Source: Miscanthus floridulus
Lineage: Eukaryota > Streptophyta > Magnoliopsida > Poales > Poaceae
Length of the DNA stretch: 64,000 nt
Direction: 5' to 3'
Assembly: GCF_019320115.1 (NCBI RefSeq)
Contig: NC_089584.1
Span: 53,441,633-53,505,632 of the forward strand
The stretch's first letter is position 1; each line of letters starts with the position of its first letter. This document shows positions 23,512 to 34,727 of this stretch, piece by piece. A program made the position numbers and the translations under genes. Below the pieces are notes generated by a model that worked only from the letters and a program-made list of their open reading frames with translations, was not told where the DNA came from and did no database searches.

Positions 23512-26500
23512 GGTGTCACTTAGAGATGACCCATTTCCCGGTTGTGGCCTGACACGTTTGATCGACTTAGGTGACCTGCTAGCCTCTCCTCGATGGAGAT
23601 TCTACTGGTGGGCCCCTCCAAACCCTTCAAGGGAAGGCGGAGGCTAAAGCTCATGGTGCGGGACAAAAACTCTGATCACGCTGGTGACCAAAAATGCCAT
23701 AGCCGCTGGGGCGTAGGTTTCTTGTGGTCCAACTAGTTTTACCCAGGGTTTGTTTCCACACACCTTGCCTTTAGGTTTTAGCATGAGAAAGGGGACGGGC
23801 ATAGAGAATGTCTACCAAATAGACACTCTTGCTAGCCCTCGAGTGAGGCCCGACCCCTTGTCGTTGCTAGGGTCAGGTGTCACTTAGAGATGACCCATCT
23901 CTCGGTAGCGGCCCAAGCCATCCAATCGACTTAGGTGACCTACTAGCCTCTCCTTGATGGAGATTCCACTAGTGGGCCCCTCCAAACCCTTCCTAGGAAG
24001 GTGGAGGCTAAAGCTCGGGGTGCGGGCACAAAAGCTCTAATCATGCTGGTGAGCAAAAACGTCGTAGCCGCTAGGGCATAGGTTTCTTGTGGTCCAACCA
24101 GTTTTACTCGGGGATTGTTTCCGCACACCTTGCCTTTAGGTATTAGCATGAGAAAGGGGTTCAGTATAGAGAATATCTACTAAATAAACACTCTTGTGAG
24201 CCCCCGAGTGAGGCCTGACCACTTGTCGTTCCTAGGGTCGGGTGTCACTTAGAGATGACCTATCTCTCGATAGCGGCCCGAGCCGTCTGATCAACTTAGG
24301 TGACCTGCTGGCCTCTCCTCGATGGAGATATCATCAATGGGCCCTCCAAACCCTTCATGGGAAGGTAGAGGCTAAAGCTCGAGGTGCAGGACAAAAACTC
24401 TGATCACGCTGGTGAGCAAAAATGCCATAGCCGCTGGGGCATAGGTTTCTTGCGGTCCGACCAGTTTAACTCAGGGTTTGTTTCCGCACACCTTGCCTTT
24501 AGGTTTTAGCATGAGAAAGGGGTCAGGCATAGAGAATGTCTACTGAATAGACACTCTTGCTAGCCCCCGAGTGAAGCCTAACCCCTTGCCATTGCTAGGG
24601 TCAATTGTCACTTAGAGATGACCTGTCTCTTGGTAGCGGCCCAAGCCCTCCGATCGACTTGGGTGACCTGCTGGTACATGACTTACCTTGATGGCTCGAG
24701 TGATAGGTTCGTAGAGCTCTTACCAAACATGTCCGAGTGGAATCTAGGTCCATCGTTCATGATGGAGTTGGCATAACCCACATGGGGCATCCTACTGCTC
24801 TTTAACCATCTCTCGGCAGTGGCCAAGCCATCTGATCGACTTGTGTGACCTGTTGGCCTCTCCTCGATGGAGATTCCATAGGTGGGCCCCTCCATAAACT
24901 TCATGGGAAGGCAAAGACTAAAGCTCAGGGTGCGGGGACAAAAACTCTGATCACGCTGGTGAGCAAAAACGCTATAGCAGCTGGGGCGTAAGTTTCTTGC
25001 AATTTGACTAGTTTTACTCTGGGTTTGTTTCTGCACACCTTGACTTTAGGTTTTAGCATGAGAAAGGTGTTGGGCATAGAGAATTTCTACCGAATCGACA
25101 CTCTTGCCAGCCCTCGAGTGAGGCCCGACCTCTTGCCATTGCTAGGGTCAGGTGTCACTTAGAGATGACCCGCCTCTCATTTGCGGCCCGAGCCATCCGA
25201 TCGATTTAGGCGACCTGCTGGCCTCTCATTGATGGATATTCTACCAGTGCGCCCCTCCAAACCCTTCCTAGGAAGGCAGAGGCTAAGGCTTAGGGTGTGG
25301 GGACAAAAACTCTAATCACGCTGGTGAGCAAAAACACCATAGCTGCTGGGGCGTACGTTTCTTGCGGTCCAACCAGTTTTACTCTAGTTTTATTTCTGCA
25401 CACCTTGCCTTTATGTTTCAGAGTGAGAAAGGTGTTAGGCATAGAGAATGTCTACTGAGTAGACACTCTTGCCAGCCCCCGAGTGAGGCCCGACCCCTTG
25501 CCATTGCTAGGGTCAGGTGTCACATAGAGATGACCTATCTCTCGGTAGTGGCCCAACACGTCCGATCGACTTAGGTGACCTGCTGGCCTCTCCTTGATTG
25601 AGATTCTGCCAGTGAGCCCCTCCAAACCCTTCATGGGAAGGTGGAGGCTAAAGATCGGGGTGTGGGACAAATACTTTGATCACACGGGTGAGCAAAAATG
25701 CCGTAGCCGTTGGGGCGTAGGATTCTTGCAGTTCAACCAGTTTTACTTAGGGTTTGTTTCTGCACACCTTGCCTTTATGTTTTAGCATGAGCAAGGGGTT
25801 GGGCATAGAGAATTTCTACTAAATAGACACTCTTGCTAGCCCTCAAGTGAGGCCCAACCCCTTGCCCCTAGGGTCGGGTGTCACTTAGAGATGACCCATT
25901 TCTTGGTTGTGGCCCGACATGTCTGATTGACTTAGGTGACCTACTAGCCTCTCCTCGATGGAGATTCTGCTGGTGGGCCCCTCCAAACCCTTCGAGGGAA
26001 GGAGGAGGCTAAAGCTCAGGGTGCGGGACAAAAACTCTGATCACGCTGGTGACAAAAAATGCTGTAGCCGCTGGGGCGTAGGTTTCTTGTGGTCCAACCA
26101 ATTGTACTTAGGGTTTATTTCCACACACCTTGCCTTTAGGTTTTAGCATGAGAAAGGGGATGGGCATAGAGAATGTCTACCAAATAGACACTCTTGCTAG
26201 CCCTCGAGTGAGGCCCGACCCCTTGCCGTTGCTATGGTTAGGTGTCACTTAGAGATGACCTGTCTCTCTGTAGTGGCCCAAGCCATCCAATCGACTTAGG
26301 TGACCTACTTGCCTCTCCTTGATGGAGATTCCGCTAGTGGGCCCATCCAAAACCCTCCTAGGAAGGCGGAGGCTAAAGCTCAGGGTGCGGGCACAAAAGC
26401 TCTAATCATGCTGGTGAGCAAAAACGCCGTAGCCGCTAGGGCGTAGGTTTCTTGTGGTCCAACTAGTTTTACTTGGGGTTTATGTCCGCACACCTTGCCT

Positions 26501-28245
26501 TTAGGTATTAGCATGAGAAAGGGGTCTGGTATAGAAAATATCTACTAAATAGACACTCTTGCAAGCCCCTGAGTGAGGCCTGACCACTTGTCGTTCCTAG
26601 GGTCGGGTGTCACTTAGAGATGACCTGTCTCTCGGTAGCGGCCCGAGCCGTCCGATCGACTTAGGTGACCTGCTAGCCTCTCCTCGATGCAAATTCCATC
26701 GGTGGGCCCTCCAAACCCTTGATGGAAAGGCATAGGCTAAAGCTCGGGGTGCAGGATAAAAACTCTGATCACGCTGGTGAGCAAAAATGCCATAGCCGCT
26801 GGGGCATAGGTTTCTTGCGGTCTGACCAGTTTAACTCAAGGTTTGTTTCCGCACACCTTGCCTTTAGGTTTTAGCATGAGAAAGGGGTCAGGCATAGAGA
26901 ATGTCTACCGAATAGACACTCTTGCTAGCCCCCGAGTGAAGCCCGACCCCTGGCCATTGCTAGGGTCAATTGTCACTTAGAGATGACCCATCTCTTGGTA
27001 GCAGCCTGAGCCCACTGATCAACTTGGGTGACCTACTGGCATAGGACTTACCTTGATGGCTCGAGTGATAGGTTCGTAGAGCTCTTACCGGACATGTCCG
27101 AGTGGAATCCAGGTCCATCGTTCATGACGGAGTTGGCATAATCCGCATGGGGCATCCTACTGCTCTTTAACCATCTCTCGGCAGTGGCCAAGCCATCCGA
27201 TCAACTTGTGTGACCTATTGGCCTCTCCTCGATGGAGATTCCATAGGTTGGCCCCTCCATAAACTTCATGGGAAGGTAAAGACTAAAGCTTGGGGTGCGG
27301 GGACAAAAACTCTGATCATGCTGGTGAGCAAAAACGCTATAGCAGCTGGGGCAAAAGTTTCTTGCAATTCGACCAGTTTTACTCTAAGTTTGTTTCCGCA
27401 CACCTTGCCTTTAGGTTTTAACATGAGAAAGGGGTTGGGCATAGAGAATTTCTACCGAATTGACACTCTTGCCAGCCCTCGAGTGAGGCCCGACCTCTTG
27501 CCGTTGCTAGGGTCTGGTGTCACTTAGAGATGACCCGCCTCTCATTTGCGGCCTGAGCCATCCGATCAACTTACGCGACCTATTGGTCTCTCCTTGATGG
27601 ATATTCTACTAGTGCGCCCCTCCAAACCCTTCCTAGGAGGGCAGAGGCTAAGGCTCGGGGTGTGGGGACAAAAACTCTGATCACGCTGGTGAGCAAAAAC
27701 ACCATAGCCTCTAGGGAGTAGGTTTCTTGCGGTCCAACTAGTTTTACTCAGGTTTTATTTCTGCACACCTTGCCTTTAAGTTTTAGAGTGTGAAAGGTGT
27801 TAGGCATAGAGAATGTCTATTGAGTAGACACTCTTGCCAGCCCCTGAGTGAGGCCCGACCCCTTGTTGTTGCTAGGGTCAGTTGTCACATAGAGATGACC
27901 TGTCTCTCGGTAGTGGCCTGACATGTCCGATCGACTAAGGTGATCTGCTGGCCTCTCCTTGATTGAGATTCTACCAGTGAGCCCCTCCAAACCCTTCATG
28001 GGAAGGCAGAGGCTAAAGCTTGGGGTGCGGGACAAATACTCTGATCACACTGGTGAGCAAAAATGCCGTAGCCGCTGGGGCGTAGGATTCTTGCAGTCCA
28101 ACCAGTTTTACTCAGGGTTTGTTTTCGCACACCTTGCCTTTACATTTTAGCATGAGCAAGGGGTCGGGCATAGAGAATTTCTACCGAATAGGCACTCTTG
28201 CTAGCCCTCGAGTGAGGCCCAACCCCTTGTCATTGCTAAGGTCAG
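23512..28245. repeat. Higher-order repeat, period about 2,365 bp (two copies)
   Basis: Two consecutive blocks, 23,512-25,876 and 25,877-28,244, have the same six-interval pattern S S S L S S (364, 365, 363, 547, 365, 361/364). They also share private variants: GGTTGTGGCC with GACA(C/T)GT near 23,535 and 25,905, TGATAGGTTCGTAGAGCTC near 24,700 and 27,065, CTCATTTGCGGCC near 25,175 and 27,545, and TTAGGCATAGAGAATGTCTA near 25,435 and 27,800. This is a recent block duplication. Confidence 0.8.
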
Positions 28246-28508
28246 GTGTCACTTAGGGATGACCCATCTCTCGGTAGCGTCCCAAGCCGTCCGATCAACT
28301 TGGGTGACCTACTAGCATAGGGCTTACCTTGATGGCTCGAGTGACTGGTTTGGAGAGCTCTTACCGGACATGTCTGAGTGGAATCTAGGTCTGTCATTCA
28401 TGATGGAGTCGGCATAACCCATATGGGTCATCCTACTGCTCCTTACCCACCTCTCAGCAGTGGCCAAGCCATCTGATTGACTTGTGTGACCTACTGGCAT
28501 AGGACTTA

Positions 28509-29228
28509 CCTACAAAGATAGAGGATGAGATCATCCCACCCAAGAAATTAGTTAGGCAGATAAGCCAGGCGGCGAACTTTTAATAAATGGACAAGCTCTT
28601 TAAATTTTTTATGGCCAAACAACTTTTTAACCCTTCTCCCCTTTTTGTATAAAAAGGTTAGTGCATTCTAACCCTTTCCATCATTGAGGCTGTAAAGCTC
28701 AGGGTACGGCTGAACAAACTCTGATCATGCTGGTGAGCAAAAATGTCATAGCCGCTAGGGCATAGGTTTCTTATAGTCTGACTAGTTTTACTCAACGTTC
28801 GTCTCTGCAACCCTAGCTTCTAGGTCTCAATGTGAGAGAGGGTTGGGCACAGAGAATGTTTGCTAGGTGGATATACTCTTAGACACATACCGACTCTTTC
28901 CATAGTTAAGGCTAAAAAGCTCAGGGTGCGGAAAAAACTCTGATCACACTAGTGAGCAAAAGCACCGTAGCCACTAGGCATAGGTTTCTTGCAGTTTGAC
29001 TAGTTTTATCCAGTGTTCATTTCCACAACCCTTATTTCTAGGTCTCAACGTGAGAAAGGGTTGGGTGTAGAGAATGTCTACTGGATAGATGTGCTCTTAT
29101 TAGCCCCCAAGTGAGGCCTGACCCCTTGCCGTTGTTGGGTCGGGTGTCACTAAAGATCGGGGAGTCGATAGCAAAACTAATAAGAGAAAGTGTGCATATA
29201 TTAAGAGTAAAAGCGACATAGCTGCTCG
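28509..29228. repeat. Degenerate array units on the integrase side of the array
   Basis: 28,509-28,690 is a diverged copy of the antisense-ORF tail and following sequence at 4,905-5,110. Two short ~225-base relatives of the monomer follow (the AAGCTCAGGGT motif at ~28,697 and ~28,920). The second ends in GAGTGAGGCCTGACCCCTTGCC and TCACTAAAGATCGGGGAG, matching 5,310-5,375. The whole 3' UTR interval was therefore duplicated around the array. No gene is seen. Confidence 0.7.
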
Positions 29229-30590
29229 ATGTTCTAGGCATTGATGAAGACTTCACTGTCGATGGTCTTGAGCTTGTAGGTGTCTAGTCAGAGCACCTCC
29301 GCGATGATGTATGGTCCCTCCCATGGTGGAAAGAGCTTGTGGTAGTTCTTGTTTCTCTAGACAAGGCAAAGCACCAGGTCCCTGATGTTGAAGGCCTGAC
29401 CCCCCACTTGGCGGCTGTGGTACCGGCATAATGCTTGCTGGTCCCTAGCTGAGCAGAGGAGGGCAACGTCACGTGCTTCATCTAGCTAGTCCATGGCATC
29501 CTCAAGGGAGGCCTTGGCTCCCTGTTCGTCATATGCTCTGACCCTTGGTGCTCCATAGTCAAGGTCGGTCGGGAAGACAGCCTTGGAACCATAGACCATG
29601 AAGAATGGCATGTAGCCGGTGGCCTGGCTGGGTGTTGTCCTCAGGCTTTAGAGCACCGCAGGAAGTTTCGTGACCCATTGTTCGCCAAAATTGTTCAACT
29701 GGTTGAAGATCCTAGGCTTGTGGCATTGTAGGACCATGTCGTTCATGTGCTCGACTTGCCCATTCGTGCAGGGGTATGCCACGACAGCCCAATTGACGCG
29801 GATGTGGTATTCATCACAGAATCGAAGGAATTTCTATCTAGTGAACTGCATGCTATTGTCCGTGATAATGGAGTTTGGGACTCCAAAGTGATGGACGATG
29901 TCAAGGAAGAACAGCATGGCTTGCTCGGACTTGATCATGGAGACCGGTCGAGCCTCTACCCACTTTGTAAACTTGTCTATGGTGACAAGCAAGTGTGTAT
30001 AGCCCTGGGCGCCCGCTTGAGAGGTTCGACCAGATCAAGCCCCAAGACTTTGAACGGCCATGTGATGGGGATCATCTAGAGTGCTTGGGCCGATAGGTGG
30101 GTCTGCCAAGCGTAGTATTGACACCCTTCGTAGGTGCGCCCAATATGTTAAGCGTCGGCTACCATAGTCAGCAAGTAGAAGCCTTATCAAAATGTGTTTT
30201 TGACTAGGGTTCTAGGCATGGCATGGTGACCGCAGACCCCACCGTGGATATCGCTCAGCAACCGCTTCCCTTGTTCGATGGGGATGCAGCGCTGCAGGAC
30301 CCCGGTGTGGCTTCACCTATAGAGCTCGCCATCAATAATGGCAAAGGACTTGGTGCGATGTGTGAGCTGTCGAGCCTTCATTTTGTTCATCAGCAGTGCC
30401 TCACGGAGGAGGTAGTCGAGGTAAGGCACCCTCTAGTTGGCCAGAGGGTTGGGCTCTATCGCTGGATCCTCATCAAGCTCCATGACTTAGGGGTTGGATG
30501 GAGGTGACGACTGGTTAGTCCCTAAGCCCAAGGCAGGTGGCCCATCACCAGCTTGTTCTGGCTCTTCATAGCGAACCGAGGGTTTATACT
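29229..30590 (-). pseudogene. Tat-lineage integrase
   Basis: Minus strand, in at least three frames. The zinc-binding part near 30,100-30,330 includes GGVCGHHAMPR and EGCQYYAWQTH. The catalytic core has LVTIDKFTKWVEARPVSMIK (first Asp), HHFGVPNSIITDNSMQFT (second Asp) and PCTNGQVEHMND (Glu region, ~29,750). The C-terminal part has FFMVYGSKAVFPTDLDYGAP and WEGPYIIAEVL. Stops follow MQFTR and several other points, and a frameshift lies near 30,020. The enzyme would insert element cDNA into chromosomes. It ends near 29,229, after NIEQLCRFYS, next to the 3' UTR repeats. Confidence 0.85.
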
Positions 30591-31150
30591 AATCGCTGGT
30601 GAAGACGCCTATCAGCACTGGCTCTTAGTCAGACGCTGCTTTCGCCAGCACATCGACCACCTCATTGAGACACCTTGAGATGTGATTGAGCTTAAGACCA
30701 TCAAACTTGTCCTCTAGCTGGTGAAATTCTTGGCAATACGCAGCCATCTTGGTGTTGTGGCAGCTTGATTCCTTCATGACTTGGTCGATGACTAGCTAGG
30801 AGTCGCCTCGGACATGAAGCCATCGGATACCTAACTTGATGGCGATGCGCAGGCCATTGACAAGTGCCTCATGTTTGGCCACATTGCTAGAGGAGGGGAA
30901 ATGGATGCGAATCATGTACCTCATGCGTACCTTGAGGGACAAAATGAAGACTAGCCCCACGTCGATGCCTTTCTTCATTAGCGATCCATTGAAGTACATC
31001 GTCTAGTACTCTTGGTTGATGACTGCTGGTGACATTTGGACCTCGGTCCACTCTACAATGAAATCAGCCAGCACTTGGGACTTGATGGCTGTCCGAGGAC
31101 ATATGAAATGCCTTGACCCATCAGCTCGAGTGCCCACTTGGTGATTCTTC
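30591..31150 (-). pseudogene. Tat-lineage RNase H domain
   Basis: Minus strand. MYFNGSLMKKGIDVGLVFI, then NVAKHEALVNGLRIAIKLGI and HVRGDS form an RNase H-like fold of the type found in Tat elements, where an extra RNase H follows the RT-linked one. The usual first Asp is Asn here (YFNGS) and the usual Glu is Lys-His-Glu-shifted (AKHEAL), so key residues are at least partly altered. A TAG follows the HVRGDS segment near 30,796. It would degrade RNA in RNA:DNA hybrids. Confidence 0.75.
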
Positions 31151-32400
31151 CCATGGCATCCCTATTTTGGATGACCTAGCTAAGAGGGAAGGACATCAAG
31201 ACCATCACTAGATGTGACTCAAAGTAGTGACGCAACTTTCTTTTGATGATGAGGACAGCGTACAAGAGCTTCTAGATTTGGGGGTAGCGGGTCTTGGAAT
31301 CAGACATGACCTCGCTAATGTAGTATATGGGACGCTGCACTTTGAGCGCGTGTCCCTCTTCTCCTCACTATACCACTAGGCCAGCGCTGACCACTTGTGT
31401 GGTGGCCATGATGTAGAGCAGAAGCGGTTCCCCGTCGGTCGAGGGGACTAGGATTGGGGCCTTTGTCAGAAGTTGCTTGACCGTGTTAAGTGCCTCCTAG
31501 GCCTCGGGCGTCCATTCAAAATGGTCGGCCTTTTTCAGGAGCCTATATAGGGGGAGACCTCATTCATCAAGGTGCGAGATAAAGCAACTAAGCATGGTGA
31601 GGCACCCTATAACTCGTTGTACCCCCTTTATGTTCTAAATCGGGCCCATCCTCGTGATGGCCGAGATCTTCTCTAGGTTGGCTTTAATGCCATGCTCGGA
31701 AACAATAAAACCTAGTAGCATACACCTTGGGACCCTAAAAATACACTTCTCGAGGTTGAGCTTGATGTCATTTGCTTAGAGTTTGGCGAAGGTCTGTTCT
31801 AGGTTGGCTACGACCTAGTTAGCCTGTTTGAATTTGACCATGATGTCATCCACGTAGGCCTCAACGGTTCACTCGATGAGGTCTCCAAAACACTTGAGCA
31901 TGCAATGCTGATATGTAGCCCCTGTGTTTTTTAGACCGAATGACATTGTGACTTAGCAGAACGATCCGAATGGGGTGATGAAAGATGTCGCGAGCTGGTC
32001 GGACTCTTTCATCGTGATTTGATTGTACCTAGAGTACGCATCAAGGAAGCAAAGGGTTTCGCACCCTGAGGTTGAGTCGACTACTTGGTCTATGCGTGGC
32101 AAAGGAAACGGATCCTTTGGACATGCTTTGTTGAGACCCATGTAGTCAACACACATTCGCCATTTCCCACTCTTTTTTTGTACAAGAACAGGATTGGCTA
32201 ACCACTTGGGGTGGTATACTTCCTTGATAAACCCGACCACCAAAAGCTTCGCAATCTCCTCGTCGATCATCCTACATTTCTCCTCGTCAAAGCGACATAG
32301 GTGTTGCCTCACCAGCTTGGAGCCTAGCCTAATCTTCAAGGCATGCTTGGCAACTTCTCTTGGAATGCCTGGCATGTTTGAGGGTTTCCACGCAAAGATG
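31151..32400 (-). pseudogene. Tat-lineage reverse transcriptase
   Basis: Minus strand. The intact N-terminal run (32,375-31,953) starts MPGIPREVAKHALKIRLGSK and contains RMCVDYMGLNKACPKDPFPL, CETLCFLDAYSRYNQI and TSFITPFGSFC. It then meets a stop and continues to the catalytic box AYVDDIMVK, with aspartates at about 31,845-31,850. The remainder includes the RT-linked RNase H region near 31,150-31,500 with several stops. It is diagnostic of the Tat lineage by its PFPLPRID and LANPVLVQKKSGKW motifs. As it stands, no full-length RT can be made. Confidence 0.88.
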
Positions 32401-33130
32401 TCTCTATTTGCGCGGAGGAAGTCGATGAGCGCGCTTTCCTATTCAGAGGAAAGCCTGGTGCCAATGCGCACCATTTTGCCCTTGGAGCCATTAGGGTCTA
32501 TGAGGACCTCCTTGGTGCCCTCTATAGGTTCAAAAGACCTGGCTGACCGCTTGGGGTCAGGTGCTTCTTCGGCGACCTCCTTCCTGAAGGCCTTGAGCTC
32601 TCTAGAGGCAACAATTACCATGGCGTGCTCACAGCACTCGAACTACACTCCTCGGCATGCTGGAAGGAGGTGCCAATGGTGATGACCCCACATGGACCTA
32701 CCATCTTTAGCTTTAGATAGGTGTAGTTGGGGACGGCCATGAACTTCACATAGCATGGACGTCCCAGGATGGTGTGGTAGGTTCCATGGAACCCAACCAC
32801 CTTGAAGGTAAGGGTCTTCACCCTATAATTGGATGGATCCCCAAAGGTGATAGGTAGATCAATCTGCTTGAGTGGCATGGCCTGCTTTCTAGGCACGATG
32901 CTGTGGAAAGGCACCCCGGTCGGCTGGATGCATGCTCGGTCGATGCCCATGGCATCGAGCATTTTAGCGTACATGATGTTGAGGCTGCTGTCTCCATCCA
33001 TCAGTACCTTGGTGAGCTGCTTTGTGCCGATGATCGGGTCGACCACGAGCGGATATCGTCCTGACTGTGGGACACTTTCTGGGTGGTTGGTGCGATCAAA
33101 GGTTATGGCGGACTCTGACCATTAGAGGAA
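32401..33130 (-). pseudogene. Tat-lineage aspartic protease region
   Basis: Minus strand frame 33,046-32,615. IIGTKQLTKVLMDGDSSLNI is the retroviral-type protease active region; a DGG/DSG-like triad would be expected, and here MDGDSS is read. It is followed by the flap-like PITFGDPSNYRVKTLTFKVV and TYHTILGRPCYVKFM. The frame ends at a stop near 32,615. The segment 32,621-32,439, rich in acidic and lysine residues, links protease to RT. Protease would cleave the Gag-Pol precursor. Confidence 0.8.
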
Positions 33131-34727
33131 GGAAGGCGCGGTTGGCTCAATTATATAGACCTCATGGCACACAAACTTCTGGCGGCACTTGGAGTCATTG
33201 GCCATTGACCCTCCGAAGATCATGAGGCAACCATCTAGTGTCATAAAGCCACCGTCCTTCCCCTCGGCATCATTTGCGGCTGGCTTGGGGTCCCCCCCTA
33301 TGCTCCCCCTTGTTGGAGCCTCCAGACAAGAACCACTTCATGAGGCCACTGTCCTTGTATAGATGTTTAACGGGGAAGGGATAGTTTAGGCATGGCCCTT
33401 TGAGCAGCTTCTCAAAAGTGGTTTGGGGTACCCTCGGTGGGCTTCTAACCCCCCTTGTGGTCGGCGGTGGCCACAAGCAAGCCATCGAGCCGCTGCTTGT
33501 TCTTCTTCTTGCTAGGAAGGTTGGAGGTGCCTTCGCTGGTGTCCTTGTCCCGCTTTGCCTTACCCTTGAGGTGGTCGAAAATCGCTCCGACTACCTCCTC
33601 GCCCAAGGCGTGGCTGGTGGTGATGTCAAGGAGCTCCTTGGTCGTTCACGGGCCCTTATGTCCTAGCTTATGGACCAGGGACTCGTAGGTGGTCCCAGAT
33701 AAGAAAGCTCCTATGATGTCAGTGGTGGTGACATTAGGCAGCTCATTTTTGAGATCCCATGGGTTCCCTAGATGTGCGTATGTGCCCTGGAAGTTTCCTA
33801 CAAAGATCTCTTTCAGGTCCGCCCAACTTTGGATTCTATTGGGTAGAAGGTGTTCCAACCACATTCACGCCGAATCAGCCAGGAATAATGGAAGGTTGTG
33901 GGTAATGAAATTGTCATTATCTGCTCCATCGGCTTGGCAAGTAAGACGATAATCCTTGAGCCATAGTCTGGGCTTTGTTTCCCTAGAGTATTTTAGGATG
34001 TTGGTCGGTGGTCGGTATCGTGGTGGGAAGACAGCATTGAGGATGTGTCGGCCAAAGGCCTAAGGTCTCGGCAAATCGGGGCTCAGGCTTCAATCCTCGC
34101 CGCTATCATAGCGTCTACCATGATGAGGGTGGTAGCTGTGGCTAGCCCCCTCCCTCGCATCACTATGGGCATGCCTATGGGCATCGAGGGTGTCGCGTGC
34201 GTCACAGTGGCGGCCGAGACGCTCATGCACTGAGACTGCGGTGCGCGGCCTGCCGCGGGTGCCTGGTGGACTGACGTGTCCTTGTTAGGTCATTTTGAGG
34301 GCATGCACTAGCTGGTGTCGAGCTCACATTGTTAGGACAATGAGCTCTCGGCCTGCTGCACTGCCGCACACTCTAGTGTCGCAGGCCCCAGAAGGCCCCG
34401 GAGCAAGACCACTGCAGCAACAATGTTCTGGCTCGCCCGGGTGAAGTATGGGAGGGCTTCATCATCCACAATGATCCTCTGGTTCACATCACAGGCCATG
34501 GCATGCACATGCTCACTGTCTCCATGGCGCTCGATCTCTCGCTCGAGCTCCACGCGTTCCTACTCAAGCTAGAGTTGTGCTTCCTTGAGCTCTTGGTGCC
34601 AGACCTTTAGCTATTCTACGCGCAGGCGAGGTGGGGCCCCTGCATCCCTCCCAACCTCATTGTCAAAGTCATTCATCGGGGTAGCCTCTCCCTCGTGGAT
34701 GCTTTCAATGTGTCCCTTGGGGGTACC
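33131..34727 (-). pseudogene. Tat-lineage gag, C-terminal part
   Basis: Minus strand, continuing from 38,774 across the gag-only element insertion. Recognisable parts are ATPMNDFDNEVGRDAGAP (near 34,670), ASQNIVAAVVLLRGLLGP (near 34,420), MWLEHLLPNRIQSWADLKEI and FVGNFQGTYAHLGNPWDLKN (33,860-33,750) and HLYKDSGLMKWFLSGGSNKG near 33,330. At ~33,745 the frame passes from WDLKN straight to ELPNV, where the family normally has a further stretch of roughly 20 residues, so a small in-frame deletion is likely. Multiple stops and frameshifts are present. Gag would form the particle that packages element RNA. Confidence 0.8.

Larger units (their letters stand above)
13750..28508. repeat. Tandem satellite array in the Tat 3' UTR (about 36 monomers, two size classes)
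   Basis: The landmark GGTGTCACTTAGAGATGA recurs at intervals of 361-366 bp (24 times), 399 bp (once) or 519-547 bp (nine times) between 14,221 and 28,245. Short (S, ~364) and long (L, ~546) monomers follow the order SSLSLSSSSLSSLSSLSLSSLSSSSLSSSSSLSS. L contains a 182-base segment (AGGACTTACCTTGATGG...CATCCTACTGCTCCTTAC) flanked by two direct repeats with the core CCGATCGACTT; S lacks the segment and one repeat. Each monomer keeps the palindrome CCTTCCTAGGAAGG (often slightly mutated) and a stem-loop TGTCTA-CCGAA-TAGACA. Open frames in the array are by-products of the repeat and carry no domain. The array begins and ends with L-type sequence. Confidence 0.92.

Noticed and set aside
14299..28150. 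Dozens of 60-117-codon open frames in the satellite array on both strands
   Set aside because: They are the same few frames repeated once per monomer; they start and stop at monomer variants, and no product shows a domain or conserved start context.
13750..28508. CRISPR array or centromeric satellite
   Set aside because: There are no short repeats with unique spacers, and the host is a plant. Centromeric identity is not supported, since the array lies inside one retroelement and flanking single units show a local origin.
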